From positions 124,001 through 188,000 of the forward strand of contig NZ_QRLV01000004.1 in the NCBI RefSeq assembly GCF_003472385.1: a stretch of DNA of 64,000 bases. Direction: 5' to 3'. This document shows positions 7,934 through 15,781 of this stretch, one piece after another. Position numbers and translations under genes: made by a program. Each line of letters opens with the position of its first letter. The first letter of the stretch is position 1. The notes below the pieces were generated by a model. That model worked only from the letters and a program-made list of their open reading frames with translations, had not been told where the DNA came from and ran no database searches. Source of the DNA: Sutterella sp. AM11-39 (lineage in GTDB: Bacteria > Pseudomonadota > Gammaproteobacteria > Burkholderiales > Burkholderiaceae_F).

Positions 7934-9046
7934 ATGCGCATGAATCAAACCGCTCTGTTTGCTTCCTTGCTGTTGGGTGCTTCCGGCTGCGTTCTTGCAG
8001 GCCCGGTTACCGTATACGGTACGGTCGACACCGGCATGGAGGTCTACTACAACGGAGACAAAACCAACGTCCGTGTTTCGAGCGGCCTTCGAGAAGGCTC
8101 TAACTTCGGCTTCATGGGCAGCGAACTGCTCGGCAACGGCACCGAAGTCTTCTACAAGCTCGAAAGCACGATCTTCGTCGACACCGGCTCCATGGCCGCC
8201 GACAACCGACTCTTTGACCGTGAAGCTCTGGTCGGCATCCGCGGCAATTACGGCTCGCTTTCTCTCGGCCGTCAGTACACGCCGCACTTCCTGACCATGG
8301 CCATGATCGACCCGGCCGGTCTCACCATGTCGAGTGCCGCCAACTACTTCGCCTGCCCTCAGTTTGAAGGCACGATCAACGGTTACACGGCCGACGAAAC
8401 GACGCGCTTTAGCAATTCGATCAGTTACGACTCGCCTTCCTTCGGCGGCCTGACGATTCAACTTTACGCTGCTTTGGGCGAACAGACGAGTGCCAACTCC
8501 AATTCGCCGACGCGCGGCAACGTCTACAACATCGGTTTCCGCTATCAGTCCGGTCCGTTGTCCGTCATGGCAAGCTACCTGCACCAGAACACGGCGATCT
8601 CCGGTTACGCCGACTGGGACAGCTACTGGGCCTTCGGTGCGGCATACGACTTTGAGGTGATCAAACCTTCGATCCTGTACGTGCACCGTGAAGGTTCCGA
8701 TGAAGCCGTCGGCTCCAACCTTGGTGGCACAAACACAGCCAAGAGTCCCGATCTGGACATGGTGCAGTTGGGTGCAAGCGCTCCGATCGGTCCCGGCAAG
8801 TTCATCGCCACCGTTGGTTACCTGAAGAACCACTCGGCTGAAGACGGTGACGCCTGGGCTTGGGGTGTTCGTTACGACTACCCGATGAGCAAAAAGCTCA
8901 CGCTCTACACTGGTCTGACCGGCATCCAGAACGACGACGATGCACAGTACAGCATCGGCGGCGGCGGATCCTCCTCTCCGGGCGAACCCGTGGCCTTCGG
9001 CGACGACCCGATGGTCTACTACGCCGGCATGACCTATCACTTCTAA
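7934..9046 (+). CDS. Gram-negative porin (Burkholderiales type)
   Basis: The 370-residue product has a signal peptide ending in VLAGP. The mature protein begins VTVYGTVDTG, the standard first beta-strand of betaproteobacterial general porins. Alternating strands continue to the C-terminal phenylalanine (MTYHF). The motifs GSNFGF and LGRQYTP are typical of the family; the latter lies near the start of constriction loop 3. The start at 7934 is set by AAGGAGAG 5-10 nt before it; an in-frame start 33 bp upstream would place extra residues before the signal peptide. It forms a trimeric outer-membrane channel for small hydrophilic solutes. Its position beside the reductases suggests it admits their substrate (inference). 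Confidence 0.93.
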   Translation: MRMNQTALFASLLLGASGCVLAGPVTVYGTVDTGMEVYYNGDKTNVRVSSGLREGSNFGFMGSELLGNGTEVFYKLESTIFVDTGSMAADNRLFDREALVGIRGNYGSLSLGRQYTPHFLTMAMIDPAGLTMSSAANYFACPQFEGTINGYTADETTRFSNSISYDSPSFGGLTIQLYAALGEQTSANSNSPTRGNVYNIGFRYQSGPLSVMASYLHQNTAISGYADWDSYWAFGAAYDFEVIKPSILYVHREGSDEAVGSNLGGTNTAKSPDLDMVQLGASAPIGPGKFIATVGYLKNHSAEDGDAWAWGVRYDYPMSKKLTLYTGLTGIQNDDDAQYSIGGGGSSSPGEPVAFGDDPMVYYAGMTYHF

Positions 9047-9061
9047 TTCCAAAAACAAATC

Positions 9062-9093
9062 GGGCGGCAAACTTCGCAAAAAGTTTGTCGCCC
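9062..9093 (+). terminator. Terminator after porin
   Basis: A long stem pairs GGGCG and CAAACTT (9062-9074) with AAGTTTG and CGCCC (9081-9093) and is followed by ATTTTCT. It lies between the convergent porin and dipeptidase genes. Confidence 0.75.
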
Positions 9094-9100
9094 ATTTTCT

Positions 9101-9126
9101 GACCGTCAGTTCAAAGAACGACGGTC
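9101..9126 (-). terminator. Second hairpin between convergent genes
   Basis: GACCGTC (9101-9107) pairs with GACGGTC (9120-9126), with an inner GTTC/GAAC. It sits 19 bp after the stop of the minus-strand dipeptidase gene and probably terminates it. T-tracts on both sides are weak. Confidence 0.5.
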
Positions 9127-9144
9127 ATTTCACTTTCTCGTTAA

Positions 9145-10011
9145 TCAGAGCTTGCCGCCCGGAACGATCTTACGCAGATCGAACTTCGTGCCCAGCGGGA
9201 TGCGTTCAAGCTTCATACCCTTTTCGGACTGGCGGAACCAGTAGAGAGCTTCGCTGTCCTTCGGGCCAATTACTTCGCAGTCGTATTCACCGGTCACAAA
9301 CAAAGCCGTGCCTTCGGGCAGACCGATCACTTCTTCGTCCTTGTTGTACCACAAGAACTCTTCCAGACGGTCTTCACGGGTTTCGTTGTTAAGGCCCTGC
9401 GTGCCGCCCGAAATGAAGTGCGGATTGGTTTGGAACGGAATAAAGCCGAAAGTGTTGAAGGACGGGGGCTCTGCGATCGGCATGTCGTTAGTGGTGCGCA
9501 GCGTCGGGCAAGCGACGTTGCCGCCTGCGGACCAGCCGCAGTATGGAACACCAGCGTTGACACGTTCGCGAATCAGATCGATGATACCCGCTTCGTACAT
9601 GCGCGTCACCAACGCCCAAGTGTTACCGCCGCCAACGGCGATTGCCTTGGCTTCTCGAACAGCCTTCTGCGGATCTTTGAAGCGATGGATGCTCACGATC
9701 TTGTGGCCGTAAGGCTTGAAGGCATCCTGAACCTGCTTTTCATAGGCATCGTATGTGCCCGCCACCTTGGCGTACGGGATGAAGAGAATTTCGTACTTTT
9801 CCTTGCCAAACAGTTTTTCGTACTGATCACCCGCAAAGTCCAGATAACCGGAATTGTGGTAGCGGGAGCTTGATTGGATGAGTACGCGGCGCTTCGGACT
9901 GACTTTCATCGGCTTCAGCGGTGTTTTTTGCTTGGCCTGAGCCATCGGAGCTGCTACTGCGGCAGCGCCCAGAATCGTTGCGGAAATCAGATTGCGACGA
10001 GTTAGAGCCAT
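9145..10011 (-). CDS. Exported dipeptidase E-like peptidase (family S51)
   Basis: The 288-residue protein has an N-terminal twin-arginine-like export signal (TRRNLI at residues 4-9, cleavage near AQA). The body resembles dipeptidase E (PepE), which splits Asp-Xaa dipeptides. The nucleophile is Ser161 in GWSAGGN, and AVGGGN (about residue 125) matches the glycine-rich stretch of the fold. The start at 10011 is set by AGGAGAGAAGGA just before it. Known PepE enzymes are cytosolic, so an exported version is unusual. Among periplasmic reductases it could release aspartate, a fumarate precursor, from peptides; that link is inference. Cyanophycinase is a related alternative, but the length fits PepE better. 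Confidence 0.8.
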   Translation of the reverse strand: MALTRRNLISATILGAAAVAAPMAQAKQKTPLKPMKVSPKRRVLIQSSSRYHNSGYLDFAGDQYEKLFGKEKYEILFIPYAKVAGTYDAYEKQVQDAFKPYGHKIVSIHRFKDPQKAVREAKAIAVGGGNTWALVTRMYEAGIIDLIRERVNAGVPYCGWSAGGNVACPTLRTTNDMPIAEPPSFNTFGFIPFQTNPHFISGGTQGLNNETREDRLEEFLWYNKDEEVIGLPEGTALFVTGEYDCEVIGPKDSEALYWFRQSEKGMKLERIPLGTKFDLRKIVPGGKL

Positions 10012-10031
10012 TCCTTCTCTCCTAATTTTGT

Positions 10032-10048
10032 GTTGATCATCGATCAAC
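10032..10048 (-). promoter_or_regulatory. Perfect 7-bp palindrome upstream of the exported peptidase
   Basis: GTTGATC-ATC-GATCAAC is a perfect inverted repeat 21 bp before the start codon. It looks like an FNR box (TTGAT-N4-ATCAA) with one extra central base. It lies between the probable promoter and the ribosome-binding site, a position suited to repression. The binding protein is not known. Confidence 0.4.
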
Positions 10049-10167
10049 TAGGTGATTTTGACTAGGAGGTTATACCTAACTTCCTCGTGGAAAGGTATGG
10101 AGAAATGTCGCAAAAGAAGACCGATTTGCGTTAGCTCAGTGAGCTTTACACATTTGCTCATTGGAGC

Positions 10168-10211
10168 AAAAAACCGGAAGCCTGCCAGAGTGGACCTGCT
10201 CCCGGTTTTTT
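10168..10211 (-). terminator. Bidirectional terminator after the flavocytochrome gene
   Basis: AAAAAACCGG (10168-10177) and CCGGTTTTTT (10202-10211) are perfect complements around a 24-nt loop. The hairpin is 49 bp past the flavocytochrome stop codon and gives a T-tract on both strands. Confidence 0.8.
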
Positions 10212-10259
10212 GAAGTCACCGCTTGACTTGTCATACGGCAAGCGGCTTGTCAGTCAGCA

Positions 10260-12089
10260 TTACTTCCCGACGGCTGCAGCCGCCTCCTGAGCCGCGATGC
10301 GCCCGAAGACGATGTTGCCGGCCACGGCATTGCCGCCATAGCGGTCATCACCGTGCCATTCGCCGACGACTTCACCGGCAGCAAGCAGGCCCGGAATCTT
10401 CTTGCCGTTGTTGTCGAGCACATGCGTGCGAGCGTCAGTGCGCAAGCCGCCCAACGTACCGCCGATAGCAGGCACCACGTCGATCGCGTAGATCTTGCCC
10501 TGGTTGAGCGGTTCGGGCAGTTCCTTACGTCCGAAGTCGGCGTCGTTCTTAGCCTTTACGAAACCTGCGTAACGCTTCATGGTCTTCGCAAATTCCTCTG
10601 CCGGCAATCCCAGTTTCTTGGCAAGCGCTTCAGGCGTATCACCTTCAGTCACGACACCGAGACGCACGTAGCCCTGATGCACCTTCGGACGCTTGGCCAC
10701 CACCGCATCGTCGTAGATCAGCCATACCTTCTGAGCGGGCTGCTTCAACATTGCTGCGCCCAGTTCGTTGCGCGGCGCATTGTCGTTGTAGAAGCGCTGG
10801 CCCTTGTTGTTCACAAGGATGCCGCCGTTGGTGCGCATCGCGAGCGTGATCATCAGACTCGTGCCGGATGCAATGTTCGGATGTACCTGAACGCGTTCGA
10901 GATGCGTCACCTTTGCGCCCACGTCCTGCCCCAGGTAAATGCCGTCGCCGTGAGAACCGGGCTGAGCCGAAGTCACCATGCCGAAGAATTCCGGATGGTA
11001 CTTGCTCACGAGCTTACCGTTGTTGGCGTAGCTACCCGTTGCCAAAAGCACGGTCGGAGCGCTGATGCGGTACAGGCCGGTGTTCTTACCCTTGACGAGC
11101 ACACCTGTCACGGCACCGTTCTTGTCGCGTTCCAGACGAACCACTTGCGAGTTGACGCGAACATCGGCTCCGGACTTTTCCAGTGCGGGCTTCATTTCCT
11201 TGATCATGTAGCGACCGATGCCGCCCGATTTGGTGTAGTGCATACGCGGAGCCTGGCAGCCACCGTAGACGCCCGGGTCAAGGTCGAGCTTGCCGCCCAG
11301 TGCTTCGAACCATTCAAGAGCCGAGTTGCTCTGTTCGGTCAACACGTTGACGAGAACCTTGTCGTTCGTGCCTTTGCCGACCTTCAATGTATCCTGGGTG
11401 AACATTTCGGGCGTGTCGTTGATGCCGGCGGCCTTCTGCTGCTTGGAACCGGCAACGTTCATGCCGCCTGTGGACAGCAAGGAACTGCCGCCGATGATCG
11501 GCATCTTTTCCAGAACGATGGTCTTCAAGCCTTTGCGAGAAGCTTCAATGGCCGCCGCAATACCGGCGCCGCCCGCACCGACTACCACAAAGTCAGCCTT
11601 TTCCGTGCGATTCGGCATCGCATCGCGATAGATTGACAAATCCACCGGCGTGTATGCAATCTTTTGACGGCCGAATTTCATCGGCATGTCGAAAATGTGG
11701 CAGTTGTTGCAATAGGCAAACGAGGCTTCGTGTCCGCCGTGGCAGGTTGTGCAGGAATCAATGGACAAATGCCCGGCGTGAGCGCTGATCTTCTGACCGG
11801 CGGCCATGTCCTTCTTGCCGAGGCTTTCGTAGGAACCGTGGCAGGTGGCACACTTTTTGTCGATTTCCGACTGGCTGTCCGTCACCTTGTCATTGGGATG
11901 GCAAGTTGAGCAGTCGGCCACCTTCTTTTTCATGTGGTAGCCGGCCAGATAGTCAGCCTTGGCGCCTTGTGAGTAGATTGTCTTTGCCGAAGCGACGTCC
12001 ATGCCGTCGGCCGCCTGTGCGGTACCGGCAAGCAGCATCATGGCCGAAGCCGCTGCAAGAGCCGTCCGCAGCATTCTGATTGGGGTCAT
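10260..12089 (-). CDS. Flavocytochrome c: tetraheme plus FAD reductase
   Basis: The 609-residue periplasmic protein has a Sec signal peptide (cleavage near AQAA) and four CxxCH motifs at about residues 60, 80, 113 and 127. The FAD motif GAGGAG follows at about 171-176 and then the fumarate-reductase-type flavin domain, giving the layout of Shewanella FccA. The start at 12089 is set by GAGGAG 8-9 nt upstream; an ATG six bases earlier is too close. The equivalents of the active-site Arg (in APRNEL) and of the C-terminal Arg (HGDDRYGG) are present. The usual HHTMGG, however, reads GGTLGG, so a fumarate-binding histidine is missing. The enzyme probably reduces another unsaturated acid. Its stand-alone gene follows a LysR regulator. 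Confidence 0.92.
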   Translation of the reverse strand: MTPIRMLRTALAAASAMMLLAGTAQAADGMDVASAKTIYSQGAKADYLAGYHMKKKVADCSTCHPNDKVTDSQSEIDKKCATCHGSYESLGKKDMAAGQKISAHAGHLSIDSCTTCHGGHEASFAYCNNCHIFDMPMKFGRQKIAYTPVDLSIYRDAMPNRTEKADFVVVGAGGAGIAAAIEASRKGLKTIVLEKMPIIGGSSLLSTGGMNVAGSKQQKAAGINDTPEMFTQDTLKVGKGTNDKVLVNVLTEQSNSALEWFEALGGKLDLDPGVYGGCQAPRMHYTKSGGIGRYMIKEMKPALEKSGADVRVNSQVVRLERDKNGAVTGVLVKGKNTGLYRISAPTVLLATGSYANNGKLVSKYHPEFFGMVTSAQPGSHGDGIYLGQDVGAKVTHLERVQVHPNIASGTSLMITLAMRTNGGILVNNKGQRFYNDNAPRNELGAAMLKQPAQKVWLIYDDAVVAKRPKVHQGYVRLGVVTEGDTPEALAKKLGLPAEEFAKTMKRYAGFVKAKNDADFGRKELPEPLNQGKIYAIDVVPAIGGTLGGLRTDARTHVLDNNGKKIPGLLAAGEVVGEWHGDDRYGGNAVAGNIVFGRIAAQEAAAAVGK

Positions 12090-12194
12090 AGTCATCTCTC
12101 CTCTGGGGCTTTAATTTCTTATCCCAAGGTTAAGAGTTTAGACTTCCCGAATCACTTTCAAAGAGAATTTTTCTCCACTGAATTTGAGAAAAAT

Positions 12195-13142
12195 TCATCG
12201 AGCCGGTTTTTCCATGTTACGAAGCAGTGCAACAAACTCGCTGGCCATTCGATCCATCAAGCGTCGAGTCGCTTCGTCTGCTCGTTCCTTGCGGCAAAAA
12301 AGCACCAGCTCGCGAGCCGGAAGCGTCGAGCGGCAAGAAAGGATCTTTAGCTCCGGATGTCCGAAGAGAGCGGGTTCAAAACCTATGAAAATGCCCAGCC
12401 CCCGTCCGGCCAGATCAAACCCCAAGTCCTCCTGGTGCACCTCGTAGCGCGGCTCTATATGCTGTCCGTATTGCTGGAAATAGTGGTTGTATCCTGCAAA
12501 CGAGACGGAATCTCGAGGCAAGGTAATGAGCGGCTGCTGCAAGATTTCTTCGAGTGACCAAGGTTCCTGTGGATGAACTCGTCTGCTTTGAAGCTCGTCA
12601 AAGTACGCAGGCGAAACAACGAAACATTCTTGGATTGCCCTTAGCGGCACGACATAAAAGCGCTCGGGCCCATCCAGCGGCAACATAGAGCTTCCAATCA
12701 GAGCCTCGTCGTCGGCCACGGCCTTCACCGTTGCCGCCATGGAGCGCGTGAGAAATCTCACCTTGACGGGATCGGAAGTCTTGTGCATCCGCTCGAGAAT
12801 CGGCACAAAAAACGCCTTGATGAACGTATGGATGGAAGCAAAAGCAAAATCGGTTTGCTCAGGGGCCGTTTCCGACCTCAGTTCCCGCTCGGCCGCCTCA
12901 ATGCCGACCACAAGCGGTTTAACTTTAGCGTAGAGCCGCTGGCCTGCAGTCGTCGGCTGCACACCTTCGGAAGTGCGCTCAAAAAGCTTAGTTCCGAGAC
13001 TTTGCTCAAAGTCGCGCAGTGCATGACTCACCGCAGAAGGCGTCACACAGAGACGTTCTGCCGCCTTCACAAGGCGCCGCTCTTCGTAGACAGCAAGAAA
13101 AACCGGATATGCGGATAATCGGGCCATATTCAGGTTAGCCAT
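12195..13142 (-). CDS. LysR-family transcriptional regulator
   Basis: The 315-residue protein has the N-terminal LysR winged helix (about residues 8-66, including AAERLCVTPSAVSHALRDFE) and a C-terminal periplasmic-binding-protein-like effector domain (about 95-300). It lies 105 bp upstream of the flavocytochrome gene on the same strand, rather than divergent as many LysR genes are. It probably controls that gene in response to a small organic ligand, possibly the enzyme substrate. That is inference from position only. Confidence 0.92.
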   Translation of the reverse strand: MANLNMARLSAYPVFLAVYEERRLVKAAERLCVTPSAVSHALRDFEQSLGTKLFERTSEGVQPTTAGQRLYAKVKPLVVGIEAAERELRSETAPEQTDFAFASIHTFIKAFFVPILERMHKTSDPVKVRFLTRSMAATVKAVADDEALIGSSMLPLDGPERFYVVPLRAIQECFVVSPAYFDELQSRRVHPQEPWSLEEILQQPLITLPRDSVSFAGYNHYFQQYGQHIEPRYEVHQEDLGFDLAGRGLGIFIGFEPALFGHPELKILSCRSTLPARELVLFCRKERADEATRRLMDRMASEFVALLRNMEKPAR

Positions 13143-13226
13143 TGAAAAAAAACGGCCAAGCGCCGCTATCGACGCCTGACCAGCAAAATTTACCCTATCT
13201 TTTCTCGGAACAACAGATACTCTGAC

Positions 13227-14519
13227 TTATCTCCAGTTAAAGTGTTCTTTGCGTACCCTGTCGGCATTGCCTCCGGCCTCAACGTAGGCCCGACTCACAG
13301 CTGAAGCCAGTCCTTCGCCGGCACACAGCGCGACCGTATCCGGAACGGCACCCGCAAAGAGCGATTCGGCATTGAGTCGCTTCTTGGCCGACTCGAAAAC
13401 TTCCAGTCGGATGCCGGCACGCTCGGCCATCTTTTCGACGTTGGCGAACATCGGTTCGGACTCTTTGGACTTGATGCACCAAACGAGGCGGATCTTTCCG
13501 TGCGCAGTTTTCGCCGCATCCTGCATCCAGGCGCAGAACGGTGCGATACCGACGCCGCCCGCCAACCACAACTGCTTTTGAGCTGAGAAGTCCGGACGGA
13601 ACCTCCCCCAGGGGCCTTCCACGATCACGCGTTCGCCCTTTTGAAGCATCGGCACAACGTCTCGCGTGTAATCGCCCAGTGCTTTGACCGCAAAGGTGAG
13701 CGTACCGTCGTCATTGATGCCCGCCACCGAGAACGGATGCTTCTCGTGACCGGACGTACCTAGGAATGCAAATTCACCGTAGCGGATGTCAACAGGCTTT
13801 TCGGGCTTAACCGTGATTAGCGTCAGTCCGTTGTTCGTGTTGGCGTCAACGATCTCCGCAGAGACGGATTTCTCTCGCCCTGCACCACGGATCAAGAGTT
13901 TCAGCGAGTAGTAGCAACCGATGACGGTGACAGCAACATTGATCAGACCAAACGGTGTCAGGAAGTCTTCGGTTTCCGTCAGACGGATGCAGTGGACAGC
14001 CAGAATCAGGAAAAGAACGGAGAAAAGCTTGTGGGAACTCAACCACTTGTGATACCGCACGATCGAAATAAACGACACGACAAAAAGAACCAGCCCGAGC
14101 AACGTCGCCCATTCGGAAGATTCGACGGCAAAGCCGCGCATCCAAGCCCAGAAAGCATCAAAACCGGTCAATTCGCCGCGCACGATTTTGGGAACCGGCT
14201 CAAGCGTGAAAAGAGAAAGAACCGGACGCATCACGTCTTTCGTAAAGAAGTGGAAAAGCGTGAGCACCGCCGCCCAGATGCCGAGCGTGCGATGCCATTT
14301 GTAGAGCTCATCAAGCGGCGTTGCCGTGACTTTTTCCAGCCAAGCCGGTCGGGCGGCAATGACAATGGCCATTGCCATCAACCCCCAGGCCAACACGCCG
14401 TTGAGGAAAAAGACTTCGTGAGTCAAGCTTCTGCCGTTCATGGCCGGAGGATTGAATCCCAGATTAAGAAGCCATGTTGCTACTGTCAGCGCACAGAAAC
14501 CAAAGACGATTTTTCTCAT
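13227..14519 (-). CDS. Ferric-reductase-like transmembrane flavoprotein with NAD(P)H domain
   Basis: The 430-residue protein starts with about six membrane segments (residues 1-210), including histidines in YKWHRTLG, LFHFF, SSHKLF and AVHCIRL, the pattern of a bis-haem transmembrane reductase domain. The C-terminal half is a ferredoxin-NADP reductase-type module: the FAD-binding region contains HPFSVAG, the nucleotide region contains GGVGIAPF, and the protein ends EHFNWR. It should carry electrons from cytosolic NAD(P)H through haems to a periplasmic acceptor, possibly the neighbouring cytochromes (inference). No partner gene is fused or overlapping. The family includes FRE/NOX-like and MsrQ-like proteins; I cannot assign a specific one. 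Confidence 0.87.
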   Translation of the reverse strand: MRKIVFGFCALTVATWLLNLGFNPPAMNGRSLTHEVFFLNGVLAWGLMAMAIVIAARPAWLEKVTATPLDELYKWHRTLGIWAAVLTLFHFFTKDVMRPVLSLFTLEPVPKIVRGELTGFDAFWAWMRGFAVESSEWATLLGLVLFVVSFISIVRYHKWLSSHKLFSVLFLILAVHCIRLTETEDFLTPFGLINVAVTVIGCYYSLKLLIRGAGREKSVSAEIVDANTNNGLTLITVKPEKPVDIRYGEFAFLGTSGHEKHPFSVAGINDDGTLTFAVKALGDYTRDVVPMLQKGERVIVEGPWGRFRPDFSAQKQLWLAGGVGIAPFCAWMQDAAKTAHGKIRLVWCIKSKESEPMFANVEKMAERAGIRLEVFESAKKRLNAESLFAGAVPDTVALCAGEGLASAVSRAYVEAGGNADRVRKEHFNWR

Positions 14520-14671
14520 TGTGTTCTCCTGCCAAGACTCCGAAGGAAGCCTTGCGGAGATTATGAAAAATCTCCTTTGAAATCAGCCTCAAAATCAAAA
14601 TGGCGTGAAAGAGCTTTGCGAATCTTAACGCTGACGGCGTCGCGCCCAACATTTCTTAACGAAGCTTGACG

Positions 14672-14703
14672 AAAAAACCGCAGAGCCCCTGAAACATCTG
14701 CGG
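14672..14703 (-). terminator. Terminator after the FMN oxidoreductase gene
   Basis: CCGCAGA (14678-14684) pairs with TCTGCGG (14697-14703). On the minus strand the stem is followed by six T residues (14672-14677). It lies 24 bp past the stop codon. Confidence 0.8.
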
Positions 14704-14727
14704 CGATTTTGAGTTAAGCAGCTGACA

Positions 14728-15744
14728 TTAAGCCTTCGGCGTTGCCTCTTCGGCCGAAGCTTTAGCCTTCAAAAAGTCGGCATAGCGCAGGAAGTCCGCC
14801 ATCAGTTCGCTCACGACTTGGGCAGCGGGCACCACGCTGCGGATAACATCAATGCCGGTGTTGACCGTCACGATGCCCTTGTCGGGCTCTCCGTCATACA
14901 TGCCGGTGCGAAGCGCCCCCACCAAGTCCACCGTCGTCGGTACGGTCGGCGCGAGACGATGCTTAACGTAGGCTTCGGCGGCAAATTCCGTCGGAAGCGA
15001 CCGCTGCGTCTCATCAACGTAAAGCAAATTGGAGCCACTCAGTTTGCAAATCAATTCCTTGGCGTGATCGTTGGCGGCGCATTCGTTGGTAGCGATAAAA
15101 CGCGTGCCGACATAAACACCCTCGGCGCCGAGAGCAAAGGCTGCTCGCACACCCCGAAGATCGTTGATGCCGCCTGCGGCAAGCACGGGAATCGTCACGG
15201 CGTCAACAATCGTCGGCACAATGGAAAACGTTCCGGTGTGGTGGCTCGGCAGAAAACCGCCAGCATCGTAACCCGTTGCCACAAAGATGTCCGCGCCCAT
15301 CGCCTGAGCTTCACGGGCGTTTTTCACCGTCGGAGTCAGGGGTCGCACGATGAGCTTCATGCCCTTTTCTTTGATGAGTTCAAAAATCATTGGCTGCAAT
15401 CCGCCCACGCAAAATGCTGCCGTCGCCCCGCCCTCGGCTGCCGCTTCCACCGTGCCGCGGGCATACATCAAAGCCGCCTTGTTCTCGCCGTCGGGCACCA
15501 CCACATTGATGCCCACGGGCTTGTCGGTCACTTCTCGAATGCGCGCGAACTCACGCAGCGTGCGCTCGCGCATGGAGATTTCTTCGCCCTGCACCTTACC
15601 GGCGTTGGGGCCGAGAACACCCATACCGCCTGCGGCGCTCACGGCAGCCGCTAAAGCGTGACCCGCGATGTAGTTCATCGGAGCCTGAACAATCGGAAGA
15701 TCAATGCCGAGGATGTCGGCCACACGGTTGCGAACAGTCTGCAT
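14728..15744 (-). CDS. FMN-dependent nitronate monooxygenase / FabK-like oxidoreductase
   Basis: The 338-residue TIM-barrel protein belongs to the 2-nitropropane dioxygenase family. It has the N-terminal IVQAPMNYIAG phosphate/FMN region, GYDAGGF at about residue 170 and AAGGIND/GVYVGTRF near the FMN phosphate site. The ATG at 15744 fits the family start; an upstream in-frame start would overlap the end of rseP by 38 bp and add unrelated residues. The family holds both nitronate monooxygenases and the enoyl-ACP reductase FabK, which sequence alone does not separate reliably here. It follows rseP closely (37 bp), so the two may be co-transcribed. Confidence 0.85.
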   Translation of the reverse strand: MQTVRNRVADILGIDLPIVQAPMNYIAGHALAAAVSAAGGMGVLGPNAGKVQGEEISMRERTLREFARIREVTDKPVGINVVVPDGENKAALMYARGTVEAAAEGGATAAFCVGGLQPMIFELIKEKGMKLIVRPLTPTVKNAREAQAMGADIFVATGYDAGGFLPSHHTGTFSIVPTIVDAVTIPVLAAGGINDLRGVRAAFALGAEGVYVGTRFIATNECAANDHAKELICKLSGSNLLYVDETQRSLPTEFAAEAYVKHRLAPTVPTTVDLVGALRTGMYDGEPDKGIVTVNTGIDVIRSVVPAAQVVSELMADFLRYADFLKAKASAEEATPKA

Positions 15745-15781
15745 AGTGTTGTCGTCTGTCGTGGTTTTAAAGGTTGGAAAC

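Noticed and set aside
14728..15744. Calling this gene fabK
   Set aside because: The fold family fits, but nitronate monooxygenases share the same visible motifs, and the gene is not in the fab cluster.
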